In this document: positions 50,639 to 59,941 of the stretch, piece by piece
Position numbering within the stretch: position 1 is the stretch's first letter
How the letters are laid out: each line of letters begins with the position of its first letter
DNA from: Streptosporangium canum
GTDB lineage: Bacteria; Actinomycetota; Actinomycetes; Streptosporangiales; Streptosporangiaceae
Reading direction: 5' to 3'
Assembly (NCBI RefSeq): GCF_900113865.1
Contig: NZ_FOQY01000008.1
Coordinates: 124,001-188,000, forward strand
Length of the DNA: 64,000 nt
Position numbers and translations under genes: made by a program
The notes under the pieces: model-generated
The model's database searches: none
The model's input: only the letters and a program-made list of their open reading frames with translations
What the model was told of the DNA's origin: nothing

Positions 50639-51837
50639 CACACGTCCTTGAGGGGAAACCGGGCATTGACCTCGAATCCGCCCTCCGGACGCGGGCCGAT
50701 CCTCAGGCTCCCACCATAGAGGGCCACGCGCTCGCGGATGCCGACCAGCCCGTGGCCGGTCCGGTCGCCGGCCGGTCCGGGGGTGCCGGAGCCGTGACCG
50801 TCGTCCTCGACCTGGACGGCCAGCTCGCCCGGCTCCTGCCGTACGGTCACCCAGGCGCGGGCCTGCGGTCCCGCGTGCCGCAGGCTGTTGGTCAGCGCCT
50901 CCTGGACCAGCCGGTAGACGGCCAGGTCGACGCCGGGCGGCAGCGGGACGCCCCGGCCCTCGATCCACAGCTGCGTCCGCAGGCCCGCCTCGCGCATCTG
51001 GTCGACCAGGGTGGGGATCTCCAGCACCCCCGGCTGAGGGTTGCGCTCGGCGGGCCCCGCGTCGGTCCTGAGCACGCCCACGATGTTGCGCATCTCGGCC
51101 ATCGCGGTCCGGCCCATCTCCTCGATCGCCGACAGCGCCTCACGGGCGCCGTCGGGGTTGGTGGCCAGCACCCGGCGGGCCGCGGAGGCCTGCACGGTCA
51201 TCACGCTCACGTGGTGGGCGACCACGTCGTGCAGCTCGCGGGCGATGCGGGAGCGCTCCTCGGCCCTGGCCGCCCGCGTGTCGGCCTCCCGGGCCCGCTC
51301 CATCCGCCCGGCCCGGTCGCGCAGCTCGGCGAGGTAGGCCCGGCGCAGCCGGACGCCGCGCCCGGCGATCCACAGGGTCATGGTCAGCAGGGCCACGAAC
51401 AGGTGCGCCGTCCGGTCGCCGAGGCCGGCGGCCGTCACCGCGAAGACGGCGCGGCAGGTGAGGCTCAGCACCAGCGCGCACAGGCTGAGCGCCAGGCCGC
51501 GGTGGGCGGCGATCGTGTAGACCAGCACCAGCGCGGCGACCCAGAGCAGGGAGCCGCTCCGGTTCAGTGACGCCAGCGTCATCTCCGTGACGCCGGCCAG
51601 GAAGAGCATCGTGAACGGCATACGCCGGCGCAGCGCCGTGGACAGGCAGCCGGCCACGATCAGGGCGAGCCCCAGCGCGTCGGGCCTGACCGCGCCGGCC
51701 GGGGCGTCGAAGCCGGACAGGGAGGTGACGTAGGCGCACGGCACGGCGGCGGCCGCCAGCGCCACCGCCAGGGCGGTGTCGGAGATCAGCGGGCGTCCGT
51801 GGAGCCAGGCCCGCAGGCCGCCTGGGGTGTTGCGCAC
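50638..51837 (-). CDS. Sensor histidine kinase, HisKA_3 type
   Basis: 399 residues. About five membrane helices occupy residues 20-160. Then comes a short linker, the dimerisation/phospho-acceptor helix with His203 in ARELHDVVAHHVSVMTVQA, and an HATPase domain (VYRLVQEALTNSLRHA, VEDDGHGSG, GHGLVGIRERVALYGG). It has no large external sensor domain, so it may sense a membrane signal. GTG 51837 has TAAATT on its strand six bases upstream (51844-51849) and no ribosome site, suggesting a leaderless message. The 192 bases upstream, to the nuclease gene, hold nothing else that I can identify. Confidence 0.9.
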   Translation of the reverse strand: MRNTPGGLRAWLHGRPLISDTALAVALAAAAVPCAYVTSLSGFDAPAGAVRPDALGLALIVAGCLSTALRRRMPFTMLFLAGVTEMTLASLNRSGSLLWVAALVLVYTIAAHRGLALSLCALVLSLTCRAVFAVTAAGLGDRTAHLFVALLTMTLWIAGRGVRLRRAYLAELRDRAGRMERAREADTRAARAEERSRIARELHDVVAHHVSVMTVQASAARRVLATNPDGAREALSAIEEMGRTAMAEMRNIVGVLRTDAGPAERNPQPGVLEIPTLVDQMREAGLRTQLWIEGRGVPLPPGVDLAVYRLVQEALTNSLRHAGPQARAWVTVRQEPGELAVQVEDDGHGSGTPGPAGDRTGHGLVGIRERVALYGGSLRIGPRPEGGFEVNARFPLKDV

Positions 51838-52029
51838 ACAATCAATTTAGGCGTCCCATTCCCGCAGCCACCCTGCTACGGGGGGATATCGCCCTCATCC
51901 CCACGGATGACCCGCGGGCCCCGGGGCCGTGGAGAGGGGCCGGACATCGCCTCCGGGGGCTCGGTGCCGGGGAGGCGGCGGCCGGCGCCCCCCCGTGACC
52001 GGCGGCGGAGTCCCGTGCCCGCGGGCCGC

Positions 52030-52899
52030 TCAGAGCTCGTCGGTCGCCGCCCTGGACGTGCGGCGGGTGCTGCGCACGGTGTCGCCCGGCTGCCGCTCGG
52101 GCAGCGGCGGGGGAGTGCCGCCGAACTGCGGGCACAGCTCCTGGTAGCTGCACCAGTCGCACAGGCGGCTGGGCCGGGGAGGCCACTCGCCGGTCTCCAT
52201 CGCCCGCTCGATGGCCGTCCACAGGGCCCGCACCTTGCGCTCGGTGGCACGGAGATCGGCCTCGTCCGGGGCGTAGCGGAGCACCTCGCCGCCGCCCCCC
52301 AGATACATCAGCTGCAGCAGGCGCGGCACCGAGCCGTGCAGCCGCCACAGCGTCAGCGCGTAGAACTTCATCTGGAACAGGGCCTTGGCCTCGAAGGCCT
52401 GCCCCGGCGCGCTGCCGGTCTTGTAGTCGACCACGCGCACCTCGCCGGTGGGCGCGACGTCCAGCCGGTCGATGTAACCGCGCAGCATCAGGCCGTTGTC
52501 GAGCACCGCCTCCACGTACAGCTCCCGCTCGGCGGGCTCCAGGCAGGTGGGGTCCTCAAGGGTGAAGTAGCGCTCCAGCATGGAGCGGGCCTGGGCCAGC
52601 CACTGGGCCCGCTCCCCGTCGTCGGCGAACATCCCGCCGTAAGCGGGATCCTCGGCCAGCAGCCTGTCCCACTGCGGCTCCAGCAGCTCCTGGGCCGCGG
52701 CGACCGTGCGCGCGGTGGCGGGGAGGTCGTAGAGGCGCTCCAGCACCGAGTGGACCATCGTGCCGCGCACCGCGGCGGGCGACGGCGGCTCGGGCAGCCG
52801 GTCGATCACCCGGAAGCGGTAGAGCAACGGGCATGTCATGAAGTCACCGGCGCGAGACGGCGACAGCGCTCCGATGATCGTGGGCTCGGTCAGTGACAT
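52030..52899 (-). CDS. RecB-family PD-(D/E)XK nuclease
   Basis: 289 residues. It begins like other RecB/Cas4-like actinobacterial nucleases: LSPSRAGDFMTCPLLYRFRVIDRLPE, with GTMVHSVLERLY carrying the His. The catalytic core lies in GYIDRLDVAPTGEVRVVDYKTG (Asp, Asp-Tyr-Lys). The C-terminal CDWCSYQELCP and the early Cys of MTCPLLY could bind an iron-sulphur cluster, as in AddB and Cas4. It stands alone, without helicase or CRISPR genes. ATG 52899; the rest of the upstream frame is not protein-like. Confidence 0.87.
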   Translation of the reverse strand: MSLTEPTIIGALSPSRAGDFMTCPLLYRFRVIDRLPEPPSPAAVRGTMVHSVLERLYDLPATARTVAAAQELLEPQWDRLLAEDPAYGGMFADDGERAQWLAQARSMLERYFTLEDPTCLEPAERELYVEAVLDNGLMLRGYIDRLDVAPTGEVRVVDYKTGSAPGQAFEAKALFQMKFYALTLWRLHGSVPRLLQLMYLGGGGEVLRYAPDEADLRATERKVRALWTAIERAMETGEWPPRPSRLCDWCSYQELCPQFGGTPPPLPERQPGDTVRSTRRTSRAATDEL

Positions 52900-53025
52900 G
52901 TCCGCACTGTAGGTCACAGTGGCGACAGTTTGGGCCGCAGGTGGGCTCGCGGCGTCTGCGGGCGCCCCGATGGCGCGTAGCATCAAGGCCTGAAGGCGGA
53001 GTGAACGAGGAGTGGTGAGCCAGCG

Positions 53026-54156
53026 GTGAGCAGCGAGAGCCCGCGTCAGAACAGCCCGGGACTGCGGATGGGGCGGCCGTTCGGCATTCCGGTGTACGTC
53101 TCGCCGACCTGGTTCATCGTGGCGGCGTTCATCACCTTCACCTACCAGCCGATCGTGACCGGCCGGCTGCCCGAGCTGAGCGTCCCGGCGACGTATCTCG
53201 TCTCGTTCGTCTTCGCGGTGCTGCTGTACGTGTCGGTGCTGCTGCACGAGCTGGCGCACTGCGTGGTCGCCAGGATGTACGGCCTGCCGGTCCGCCGCAT
53301 CACCCTCTACCTGCTCGGCGGCGTCTCGGAGATCGAGCGCGAGCCGGAGACCCCCGGCCGGGAGTTCATGGTGGCCTTCGCCGGGCCGCTGCTCTCGCTC
53401 GGGCTGGCCGCGATCGGCTTCGCCGCCTCCCTGGTCATCGACCCGGGCACCGTCCTCGGCGTGCTGACCTTCCAGCTCTGGTTCGCCAACCTGATCGTCG
53501 GGGTCTTCAACCTCCTGCCGGGGCTGCCGCTCGACGGCGGGCGCATGCTGCGCGCCGGCGTCTGGAAGATCACCCGGAACCCGGGCTCGGGCACGATCGC
53601 CGCGGCCTGGGTGGGCCGCGTGCTGGCCGTCGTCATGGTCGCGGTGCCCGTCGGCCTGGCGCTGATGAGCGGGCAGACGCCGGGCTGGGAGCTCATCTGG
53701 TCGGTGCTGCTGGCCTCCTTCATCTGGTTCGGCGCCACCCAGGCGCTGCGCGGCGCCCGGGTGCGCGCCCGCATCCCGCAGGTGAACGCCCGAGCCCTGG
53801 CCAGGCGGGCCATCGCGGTGACCGGGGACGTGCCGCTGGCCGAGGCCCTGCGCCGGGCCGCGGAGGCCCAGGCGGGGGCGATGGTGGTGGTCGACCACGA
53901 GGGCCGCCCGACCGGGATCGTCAACGAGGTCGCGGTGGAGGCCACCCCGGAGAGCCGCCGCCCCTGGGTGACGGCCGGTTCGCTGGCGCGCGGCCTCGAA
54001 CCGTCACTGGTGCTGGCCGCCGACCTGTCGGGGGAGTCCCTGATCGACGCCATGCGCGAGACCCCCGCGGGGGAATACCTCCTGGTGGAGCGCGGCGGCG
54101 AGATCTTCGGGGTGCTGGCCACCTCGGACGTGAACCGGGTGTTCAGCGGGGTCTGA
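53026..54156 (+). CDS. Site-2 protease family protein with CBS domains
   Basis: 376 residues. The membrane M50 metalloprotease core has HELAH at 74-78 and the third ligand in NLLPGLPLDGGRML (Asp170). There are about six helices, and the C-terminal part (about 260-375) contains two CBS-like segments (VPLAEALRRAAEAQAGAMVVVDHEGRPTGIV and ESLIDAMRETPAGEYLLVERGGEIFGVLATSDV). CBS domains often sense adenosine nucleotides. It may cleave membrane-bound anti-sigma or other factors; the target is unknown. It is divergent from the RecB-like nuclease. GTG 53026 starts it. Confidence 0.9.
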   Translation: MSSESPRQNSPGLRMGRPFGIPVYVSPTWFIVAAFITFTYQPIVTGRLPELSVPATYLVSFVFAVLLYVSVLLHELAHCVVARMYGLPVRRITLYLLGGVSEIEREPETPGREFMVAFAGPLLSLGLAAIGFAASLVIDPGTVLGVLTFQLWFANLIVGVFNLLPGLPLDGGRMLRAGVWKITRNPGSGTIAAAWVGRVLAVVMVAVPVGLALMSGQTPGWELIWSVLLASFIWFGATQALRGARVRARIPQVNARALARRAIAVTGDVPLAEALRRAAEAQAGAMVVVDHEGRPTGIVNEVAVEATPESRRPWVTAGSLARGLEPSLVLAADLSGESLIDAMRETPAGEYLLVERGGEIFGVLATSDVNRVFSGV

Positions 54157-54276
54157 GCGAACCGCCGAGGGGTTTCGTGCGTCACACTGAACGTGTGCCG
54201 GGACGAAACAGCGGTGCCGGGGGAAGAACGTACCGTTCTGCCCACTCGTTTTCGGTGCGCGCCACGACTAATGTTC

Positions 54277-54299
54277 TGGCCAACCGAACCGGTTGGCCA
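54277..54299. promoter_or_regulatory. 10-bp inverted repeat before the flavoprotein gene
   Basis: TGGCCAACCG (54277-54286) and CGGTTGGCCA (54290-54299) are perfectly complementary around AAC. The repeat ends 21 bases before the TTG start, in a 164-base gap. It could be an operator or an mRNA hairpin close to the ribosome site. Confidence 0.5.
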
Positions 54300-54320
54300 T
54301 GTAGCTAAGGGACGCATCCA

Positions 54321-55856
54321 TTGGCACCCCCCCACGTGCCGGCCTCGGCCGGTGATCTCACTCCGGAGTTGCTCGGCACGTCCGAATGGAGCGATCAGCT
54401 GGTCGCAGCCGCCGGCATCCCCATGTACGACATCCCGTTCCTGACGGTCGGCGGTGGCATGGGCTCCTTCGTGACCCTGGACTACCTGCGGATCTACGGC
54501 GTGCCCGCCTCCCAGATGCGGGTGGTGTCCAACATCGACACCCCGTGGCAGACCTACGAGTTCCTGACCAGGTGCTCGCAGATCCCCCGCTCCGAGCGGA
54601 TCCGCTCCGACTCCGCCTCGCGGCCCGACAACATCTGGGGGTTCCCCTCCTACGCGCTGCAGGAGACCTGGACGGACAAGACGCCGGCCTACCTGTGGCA
54701 GCTGCTGACCGAGCCGCTCCTGAACGACTACTGGACGCCGCGCGCCGGCACGGTCTTCCAGAGCCTGGAGCGCGAGGCCAAGCGCATCGACTACTGGGAC
54801 ATGCTGGTCAAGGGCCAGGTCCGGATGGTCCGCCGGCGGGCCGGCGGCGGCTACTTCACCGTGGTCACCCCGCCCGAGGGCTCGGCTCCCACCAAGCGCA
54901 TCATCTTCCGCTCGCGCTTCGTGCACATCGCGATCGGCTACCCCGGCCTGAAGTTCCTGCCCGACCTTCAGGAGTTCCGTACCAAGCACGGCGACTACCA
55001 GCACGTGGTGAACGCCTACGAGCCGCACGAGCAGGTCTACGAGTTCCTCAAGACCCGACCCGGCACGGTGGTCATCCGGGGCGGTGGCATCGTGGCCTCC
55101 CGCGTGCTGCAGCGCCTGTTCGACGACCGGGAGAAGTTCCGGCTGCAGACCCAGATCGTGCACATCTTCCGGACCTTCGTCACCGGCTCCCACGGCCCGC
55201 ACGTCTGGGCGCGGCGCAAGGGCGGCGACGGCTGGGCCTACCAGGGCTTCAACTACCCCAAGTCGGTGTGGGGAGGCCAGCTCAAGGCGCAGATGCGCAG
55301 GCTGGAGGGCGCCGAGCGGGCCGCGAAGTACAAGGAGATGGGCGGCACCAACACCCCCTACCGCCGGCGCTGGCAGGAGCAGATGCGGGCGGGCCGCAGC
55401 GGCGGCTACTACCACCCCGTGCAGGGCACCGTGGACCGGGTGGAACGCGGCTCCGACGGCCGGCTGGTCAGCTACGTGCGCAGTAGCGACGGCATCGTCC
55501 GCGAGCCGGTGGCCGACTACATCATCGACTGCACCGGCCTTGAGGCCGACATCGCCGAGCACCGGATCTACGACGACCTGCTCCGGCACGGCGGGGCCTA
55601 CCGCAACCCGGTCGGCCGGCTGGAGGTGGAGCGCCACTTCGAGGTGAAGGGGACGGCCAGCGGCGACGGCGTCCTCTACGCCTCCGGCTCCGCGACGCTC
55701 GGCGGTTACTTCCCCGGCGTCGACACCTTCCTCGGCCTGCAGATCGCGGCCCAGGAGATCGCCGACGACCTGGCGAGACGGGGGTTCGTCCGCAGGATGG
55801 GGCCGTTCCGATCGACCTCGCAGTGGTTCAAATGGGCCTTCAACTCGCCGGTGTAA
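54321..55856 (+). CDS. Uncharacterised FAD/NAD(P)-binding protein
   Basis: 511 residues with two Rossmann-type motifs: FLTVGGGMGSFVTLDYLRIYG near residue 40-60, and TVVIRGGGIVASRVLQRLFDD near 250-270. The C-terminal part has IIDCTGLEADI and a GSATLGGYFPGVDTFLGLQIAAQE segment. The layout is like flavin monooxygenases and N-hydroxylating enzymes (FAD site, then NADPH site), but it matches no named family I know. Downstream membrane-protein and FHA genes are close (13 and 64 bases), so it may work in a membrane redox/phospho-signalling complex. The TTG start follows AAGGGA; no ATG is in a suitable place before the first motif. Confidence 0.6.
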   Translation: MAPPHVPASAGDLTPELLGTSEWSDQLVAAAGIPMYDIPFLTVGGGMGSFVTLDYLRIYGVPASQMRVVSNIDTPWQTYEFLTRCSQIPRSERIRSDSASRPDNIWGFPSYALQETWTDKTPAYLWQLLTEPLLNDYWTPRAGTVFQSLEREAKRIDYWDMLVKGQVRMVRRRAGGGYFTVVTPPEGSAPTKRIIFRSRFVHIAIGYPGLKFLPDLQEFRTKHGDYQHVVNAYEPHEQVYEFLKTRPGTVVIRGGGIVASRVLQRLFDDREKFRLQTQIVHIFRTFVTGSHGPHVWARRKGGDGWAYQGFNYPKSVWGGQLKAQMRRLEGAERAAKYKEMGGTNTPYRRRWQEQMRAGRSGGYYHPVQGTVDRVERGSDGRLVSYVRSSDGIVREPVADYIIDCTGLEADIAEHRIYDDLLRHGGAYRNPVGRLEVERHFEVKGTASGDGVLYASGSATLGGYFPGVDTFLGLQIAAQEIADDLARRGFVRRMGPFRSTSQWFKWAFNSPV

Positions 55857-55869
55857 GGAGTGACCCCCT

Positions 55870-56307
55870 GTGGTTCCGACTTTGGCGGGGCGCATCCAGA
55901 CGCGCCTCTTCCTGCTCGCCACCGTGGGCGCGATCATCACGTTGCTGATCGTGCCGGTGCTTCCGGGCTCCTCCGGGGCGCTCGGCGACCGCTACGTCAC
56001 CGGGTTCCTGGTCCTCGCGGCGGTCGCCGTGCTGGGGGTCGCCTGGGAGCTCGTCTACCACTTCCTCATGCAGTTCCGGTGGGAGAAGGACTGGCCGACG
56101 CTGTTCGGTTTGCTGACGCTCGTTCCCGAAGGTCTTCTGCTGTACTTTTTGCTACGGTCCGGTGCAGTCGATGTCATTGATCCGGTGCCGTCGGCCGCGT
56201 TCTGGACGCATTTCACCGTCGTCTGGGTAGGCGTGTGGCTGGTGGCGAACGGTCCGATGCGCGTGCCGTTCATCCGATGGCGTTTTCGGGGAGGGAGAGT
56301 TTTGTGA
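55870..56307 (+). CDS. Four-helix membrane protein of unknown function
   Basis: 145 residues with about four membrane helices (FLLATVGAIITLLIVPVL; YVTGFLVLAAVAVLGVAWELVYHFLM; LFGLLTLVPEGLLLYFLL; FWTHFTVVWVGVWLVANG) and a basic C-terminus. No family is recognised. It lies 13 bases after the flavoprotein gene and 64 before the FHA gene on the same strand. It may anchor the two soluble proteins. GTG 55870 starts it, after AAGGAG. Confidence 0.65.
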   Translation: MVPTLAGRIQTRLFLLATVGAIITLLIVPVLPGSSGALGDRYVTGFLVLAAVAVLGVAWELVYHFLMQFRWEKDWPTLFGLLTLVPEGLLLYFLLRSGAVDVIDPVPSAAFWTHFTVVWVGVWLVANGPMRVPFIRWRFRGGRVL

Positions 56308-56371
56308 ACGAGCGAAGCGAAGGAACGATTCAGCACAGCACCTCGGTCATGAAGCCGGCGAAGGAGGTTTC

Positions 56372-57799
56372 ATGACCGACGAGGGTTTCGGAGTGGTGCG
56401 TCCGCTTCCGGGCAACGGGCTGGTCGCCCACGTGGGTGGTCTGCTGCTGGTGTGCGACGCGGCCGAGGCCATCGTGGAAGACCTGCTGGGGGCGTTGAGG
56501 GAGACCGCGGCCTCGGGCGGGGACGGCCGCGCGCTGGCCCGCCGGGTCGCCCAGGTGCTGGCCGTCATGATGGGCGAGCCCGTGGCGTGCGCCGTCGCCG
56601 GTCCCGTCACCGGGGGAGTGGCCGTGCTGGTCAGCGGCCCGGCCTTCGCGTCGGTCACCGGCTCGGGCGGCGAGGTCCAGCTGGCCGGACGTGACGCGCT
56701 CACCTGGTCCGACCGGCTGGTGCCCGGCCCGGTGACCCGGGTGGAGCTGCGCCTGCCCGAGGCCGGCGAGGCGCACCCGCTCGCCCGGCTGGACGGCGGT
56801 GTCATCGTCGGCGGCGGCGTCTGGTGCGACCTGACCGAGGGCGGCGCGCCACCGGCCGTCCAGCGGCCCGCGCCCCGGACGGAGACCGCTCCGCCGGCCG
56901 TCCAGCCGTCCGCGCCGCAGCCGTCCGCGCCCCGGGCGGAGACCGCCTCCCCGGCGGAGCCGTCGCTCCCGCCGGCCTCCGCGCGCCCCGAGTGGTCGGC
57001 GCCCCCGGCGGACAGCGCACCGCCGGCGCCCTACCCGATGAGCTCTCCCGAGCACTACCCGCCGGTCCCCGTCCCGACGCCCGCGCCGGAGCCCCAGCTC
57101 TCCGCGCCGCCGGCGTGGCAGCCCGACCCCATGCCGGTCCCTCCGCAGGGGCCGCCCTCCGGGCCGGTCCCGCAGGAGGAGGTGGAGACCGCCAGGGCGA
57201 GCGGGATCGGCGGTGATCCCGTCGACGTCCGCGACCAGCCGTTCGAGTACGAACTGCTGACCCCTGGCGGTCCGCAGGCCGCGCCCGAGCCGCCGGCCGG
57301 GCCGGAGCCGCAGCCGGAGTCGCGACCGCTGGTCTACGGGGTGGACTGCAAGAACGACCACTTCAACGACCCGCGCGTGCCGTACTGCGCGGTCTGCGGC
57401 ATCGCCCTGGTGCAGCGCACGCTCGTCCCCTACAAGGGGCCGCGACCGCCGCTGGGCGTGCTGCTCCTCGACGACGGCATGACGCTCCGCCTCGACACCG
57501 ACTACCTGGTCGGCCGCGACCCCGAGCGGGCCCCCGAGGTCGCCGACGGCTCGGTGCGTCCCGCCAAGGTCACCAGCCCCGACGGGTCGGTCTCCCGCCG
57601 TCACCTGCGGGTGGCGCTGGACGGCTGGGACGTCAACCTGGTCGACCTGGGGTCGGTCAACGGCACCCAGATCCAGCCGCCGGGCGACCCCAACTTCTAC
57701 GACATCCCGCCGAACGAGGCGGTCGCGATCCTGCCCGGCACGACCGTGCGGATCGGCGTCTCCCGCACCATGCGCTACGAGTCGCACCGCAACCGCTAG
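56372..57799 (+). CDS. FHA-domain protein with zinc-ribbon-like motif
   Basis: 475 residues in four parts. The N-terminal domain (1-155) has segments such as VGGLLLVCDAAEAIVEDLLGAL and a beta-rich core, with no clear family. A Pro/Ala-rich linker runs from about 155 to 300. A four-Cys/His-like motif follows, VDCKNDHFNDPRVPYCAVCG. The FHA domain comes last (about 365-470), with DYLVGRDPER, VSRRHLRV and LGSVNGTQI, which binds phosphothreonine peptides. A GAAGGAGG ribosome site lies directly upstream. It probably reads phosphorylation by a Ser/Thr kinase, such as the one encoded at 60 kb. Confidence 0.8.
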   Translation: MTDEGFGVVRPLPGNGLVAHVGGLLLVCDAAEAIVEDLLGALRETAASGGDGRALARRVAQVLAVMMGEPVACAVAGPVTGGVAVLVSGPAFASVTGSGGEVQLAGRDALTWSDRLVPGPVTRVELRLPEAGEAHPLARLDGGVIVGGGVWCDLTEGGAPPAVQRPAPRTETAPPAVQPSAPQPSAPRAETASPAEPSLPPASARPEWSAPPADSAPPAPYPMSSPEHYPPVPVPTPAPEPQLSAPPAWQPDPMPVPPQGPPSGPVPQEEVETARASGIGGDPVDVRDQPFEYELLTPGGPQAAPEPPAGPEPQPESRPLVYGVDCKNDHFNDPRVPYCAVCGIALVQRTLVPYKGPRPPLGVLLLDDGMTLRLDTDYLVGRDPERAPEVADGSVRPAKVTSPDGSVSRRHLRVALDGWDVNLVDLGSVNGTQIQPPGDPNFYDIPPNEAVAILPGTTVRIGVSRTMRYESHRNR

Positions 57800-57874
57800 C
57801 GGACCCGTCCTTCCGGGCGGCACGGCCGGCGCCGTGCCGCCCGTCCGTTTCCCACAGGCCCCGCGACGCCCCGG

Positions 57875-59941
57875 TCAGGGGTGGGGGACCGGGGCGCGCA
57901 GCGCGGAGACGGCCGCCGCCCAGTCCACCGGGTCGGCGTCCTGCTCGGCGCGGACCAGCAGGTGCGCACCGTCCACGGCGGTGCCGGTGTCGGGAGCCAC
58001 GACGAGCGCGCCGGCCGGGACCGCGCCGGAGGTGGCCGCCACCCCGAGCCTGGCCAGCCGCTGGGCCAGGGCGGAGGCCCGGCCGCCGCCGACGACGACC
58101 AGCGGGCGATCCCGCAGGAGCGCCAGGGTCAGCGCCACATGGGCGGCGGCGTCGCCGCCGGAGCCGTGGTGCACGGCGATCGGCCCCGTCGCGGATCCGG
58201 CCGCGGAGGTCCGGGCGGCGGGATCGGCGGAGCCCGGGGAGGTCGCGGCGGTCCGGGCGGGGGAGTCCTGGAGGCCGGAGGCGGCCGCCGGGGAGACGGT
58301 CACCACGCGGCAGACGGCGCCGTCGCGGATCCCGGCGTAGCCGCTGACATCGGCCGGCAGCACGACCAGATCGGGCTGCGCGCCGGTGACCAGCTCGGGC
58401 AGCTCGGCCGCCACGTCGCCGCTGAACCGGCTCACCACCCTGACCTCCGGGCCGTGGGCGCGGACGGTGCCGGCGAGCCCCTCCAGGTCGTGGAGGGTCT
58501 CGGCCAGCTCGGCCAGCTCGGAGGAGAGGCCGCTGCCGACCTCCAGGCGGCCCTGAGGGTAGGGCCGCAGGTGGGCGAGGACCACCTCCGACGGGGACGT
58601 GGCCCGCGCCAGGACGGACGCCAGGTCCACCAGCGGAGCCTGCTCGGCGGGGGAGCCCGGCACGACGGTCAGCACCCGGTGGGCGGCGGCCACGCCGAGG
58701 GCGGCGCGCTCGGCCTCGGCGATGTCGCGGGCCACGCGCCGGTCGGGGTAGATCCTGCGCAGCAGCGGGCCGGTCATCGCGGTGGTGACGAGGGCCATCA
58801 CCACCATCAGCGAGTACAGCTCGTCGTCGAGCACGCCCTTCTGCAGGCCGACGGTGAGGATGACGATCTCGGTCAGTCCGCGGGTGTTGAGCAGGACGGC
58901 CATCGCCCAGGACGGCCGGTTGGGCAGCCGCTGCGCCCGCGCCGCCGCGTAGGAGCCGAGCAGCTTGCCGCCGACCGCCACCGCCAGGATCGCGGCCAGT
59001 GTGCCGAGACTGGACAGGTCCAGCGCGCGCAGGTTGACGTTGAGCCCCGCCACCACGAAGAACATCGGCAGCAGCAACAGCACGGCGAGCTGCTCCAGCC
59101 GTTCCAGGATCTCGTGGTTGAGCCGTTCCGCGCCCTCGCGGGGCATCACCGCGCCGAACACGAACGCCCCGAAGATGAAGTGCACGTGCATCCACTCGGT
59201 GGCCCAGGCCGAGCCGATGAGGCCGATCAGCACCAGCGACAGCAGGCTCGGCGTCAGCCGTCCCGCCTTCTCGTAGGCGGGCACCAGCCGGGCCAGCAGC
59301 GGCCGGACGACCAGGAACATCACCAGCGCGTACGGGACGGTGAGCAGGACCTTCCACTGCCCCTCGGCGTCACCCGCGCCGGCGATGCCCACCACCACGG
59401 CCAGCACGGTCCAGGCGAGCACGTCGATCACCGCGGCCGCGGCCAGGGACAGGCCGCCGAGCGAGATGCGCTGCATCCCGCGGTCGGTGAGGATACGTGC
59501 CAGCACCGGGAACGCGGTGGCGGACATCGCCGCCCCCATGAACAGCACGAACGGCAGCGTCCTGTCGCCGCCCACGTGGTCGCCCGCGATACCGAGCGCG
59601 AGCACGCAGCCCAGGACGAACGGCACCAGGGTGGAGCCGAGCGCCACGGTCACCGCGATCCGGCCCTTGCCCCTGACCAGTTTCTGGTCCAGCTCCAGGC
59701 CGACGACGAACATGAACAGCACCAGCCCGACGTTGGCCAGCGCCTGCAGCGGGGGGCGCATCTCCGCGCCGAACAGCTGGTCGCCGATCAGCGGTCCGAG
59801 GAGGGTGGGGCCGAGCAGGATGCCCGCCACGATCTCGCCGATGACCGGTGGCTGGCCGAGCCGTCGGGCCACCGCTCCGAGCAGTCGCGCGGCGGCGAGG
59901 ACGATCACCAGGTCGAGCAGGAGCAGATCTACGTGGAGCAC
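57875..59941 (-). CDS. CPA2-type cation:proton antiporter with C-terminal UspA-like region
   Basis: 688 residues. About twelve membrane helices cover residues 1-400, with CPA2 features LGQPPVIGEIVAGILLGPTLLG, FMFVVGLELDQ, and LLNTRGLTEIVILTVGLQKG. The cytoplasmic C-terminal part (about 420-688) has two alpha/beta segments like universal stress proteins (RVLTVVPGSPAEQAPLVDLASVLA; PLVVVGGGRASALAQRL). It exchanges Na+ or K+ for H+; regulation by the UspA-like part is likely. GTG 59941. It is divergent from the kinase gene across 110 bases. Confidence 0.88.
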   Translation of the reverse strand: MLHVDLLLLDLVIVLAAARLLGAVARRLGQPPVIGEIVAGILLGPTLLGPLIGDQLFGAEMRPPLQALANVGLVLFMFVVGLELDQKLVRGKGRIAVTVALGSTLVPFVLGCVLALGIAGDHVGGDRTLPFVLFMGAAMSATAFPVLARILTDRGMQRISLGGLSLAAAAVIDVLAWTVLAVVVGIAGAGDAEGQWKVLLTVPYALVMFLVVRPLLARLVPAYEKAGRLTPSLLSLVLIGLIGSAWATEWMHVHFIFGAFVFGAVMPREGAERLNHEILERLEQLAVLLLLPMFFVVAGLNVNLRALDLSSLGTLAAILAVAVGGKLLGSYAAARAQRLPNRPSWAMAVLLNTRGLTEIVILTVGLQKGVLDDELYSLMVVMALVTTAMTGPLLRRIYPDRRVARDIAEAERAALGVAAAHRVLTVVPGSPAEQAPLVDLASVLARATSPSEVVLAHLRPYPQGRLEVGSGLSSELAELAETLHDLEGLAGTVRAHGPEVRVVSRFSGDVAAELPELVTGAQPDLVVLPADVSGYAGIRDGAVCRVVTVSPAAASGLQDSPARTAATSPGSADPAARTSAAGSATGPIAVHHGSGGDAAAHVALTLALLRDRPLVVVGGGRASALAQRLARLGVAATSGAVPAGALVVAPDTGTAVDGAHLLVRAEQDADPVDWAAAVSALRAPVPHP

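Noticed and set aside
52030-52899. A Cas4 nuclease and hence a CRISPR system
   Set aside because: The fold and Cys motif are similar, but no cas genes or repeat array occur anywhere in the window.
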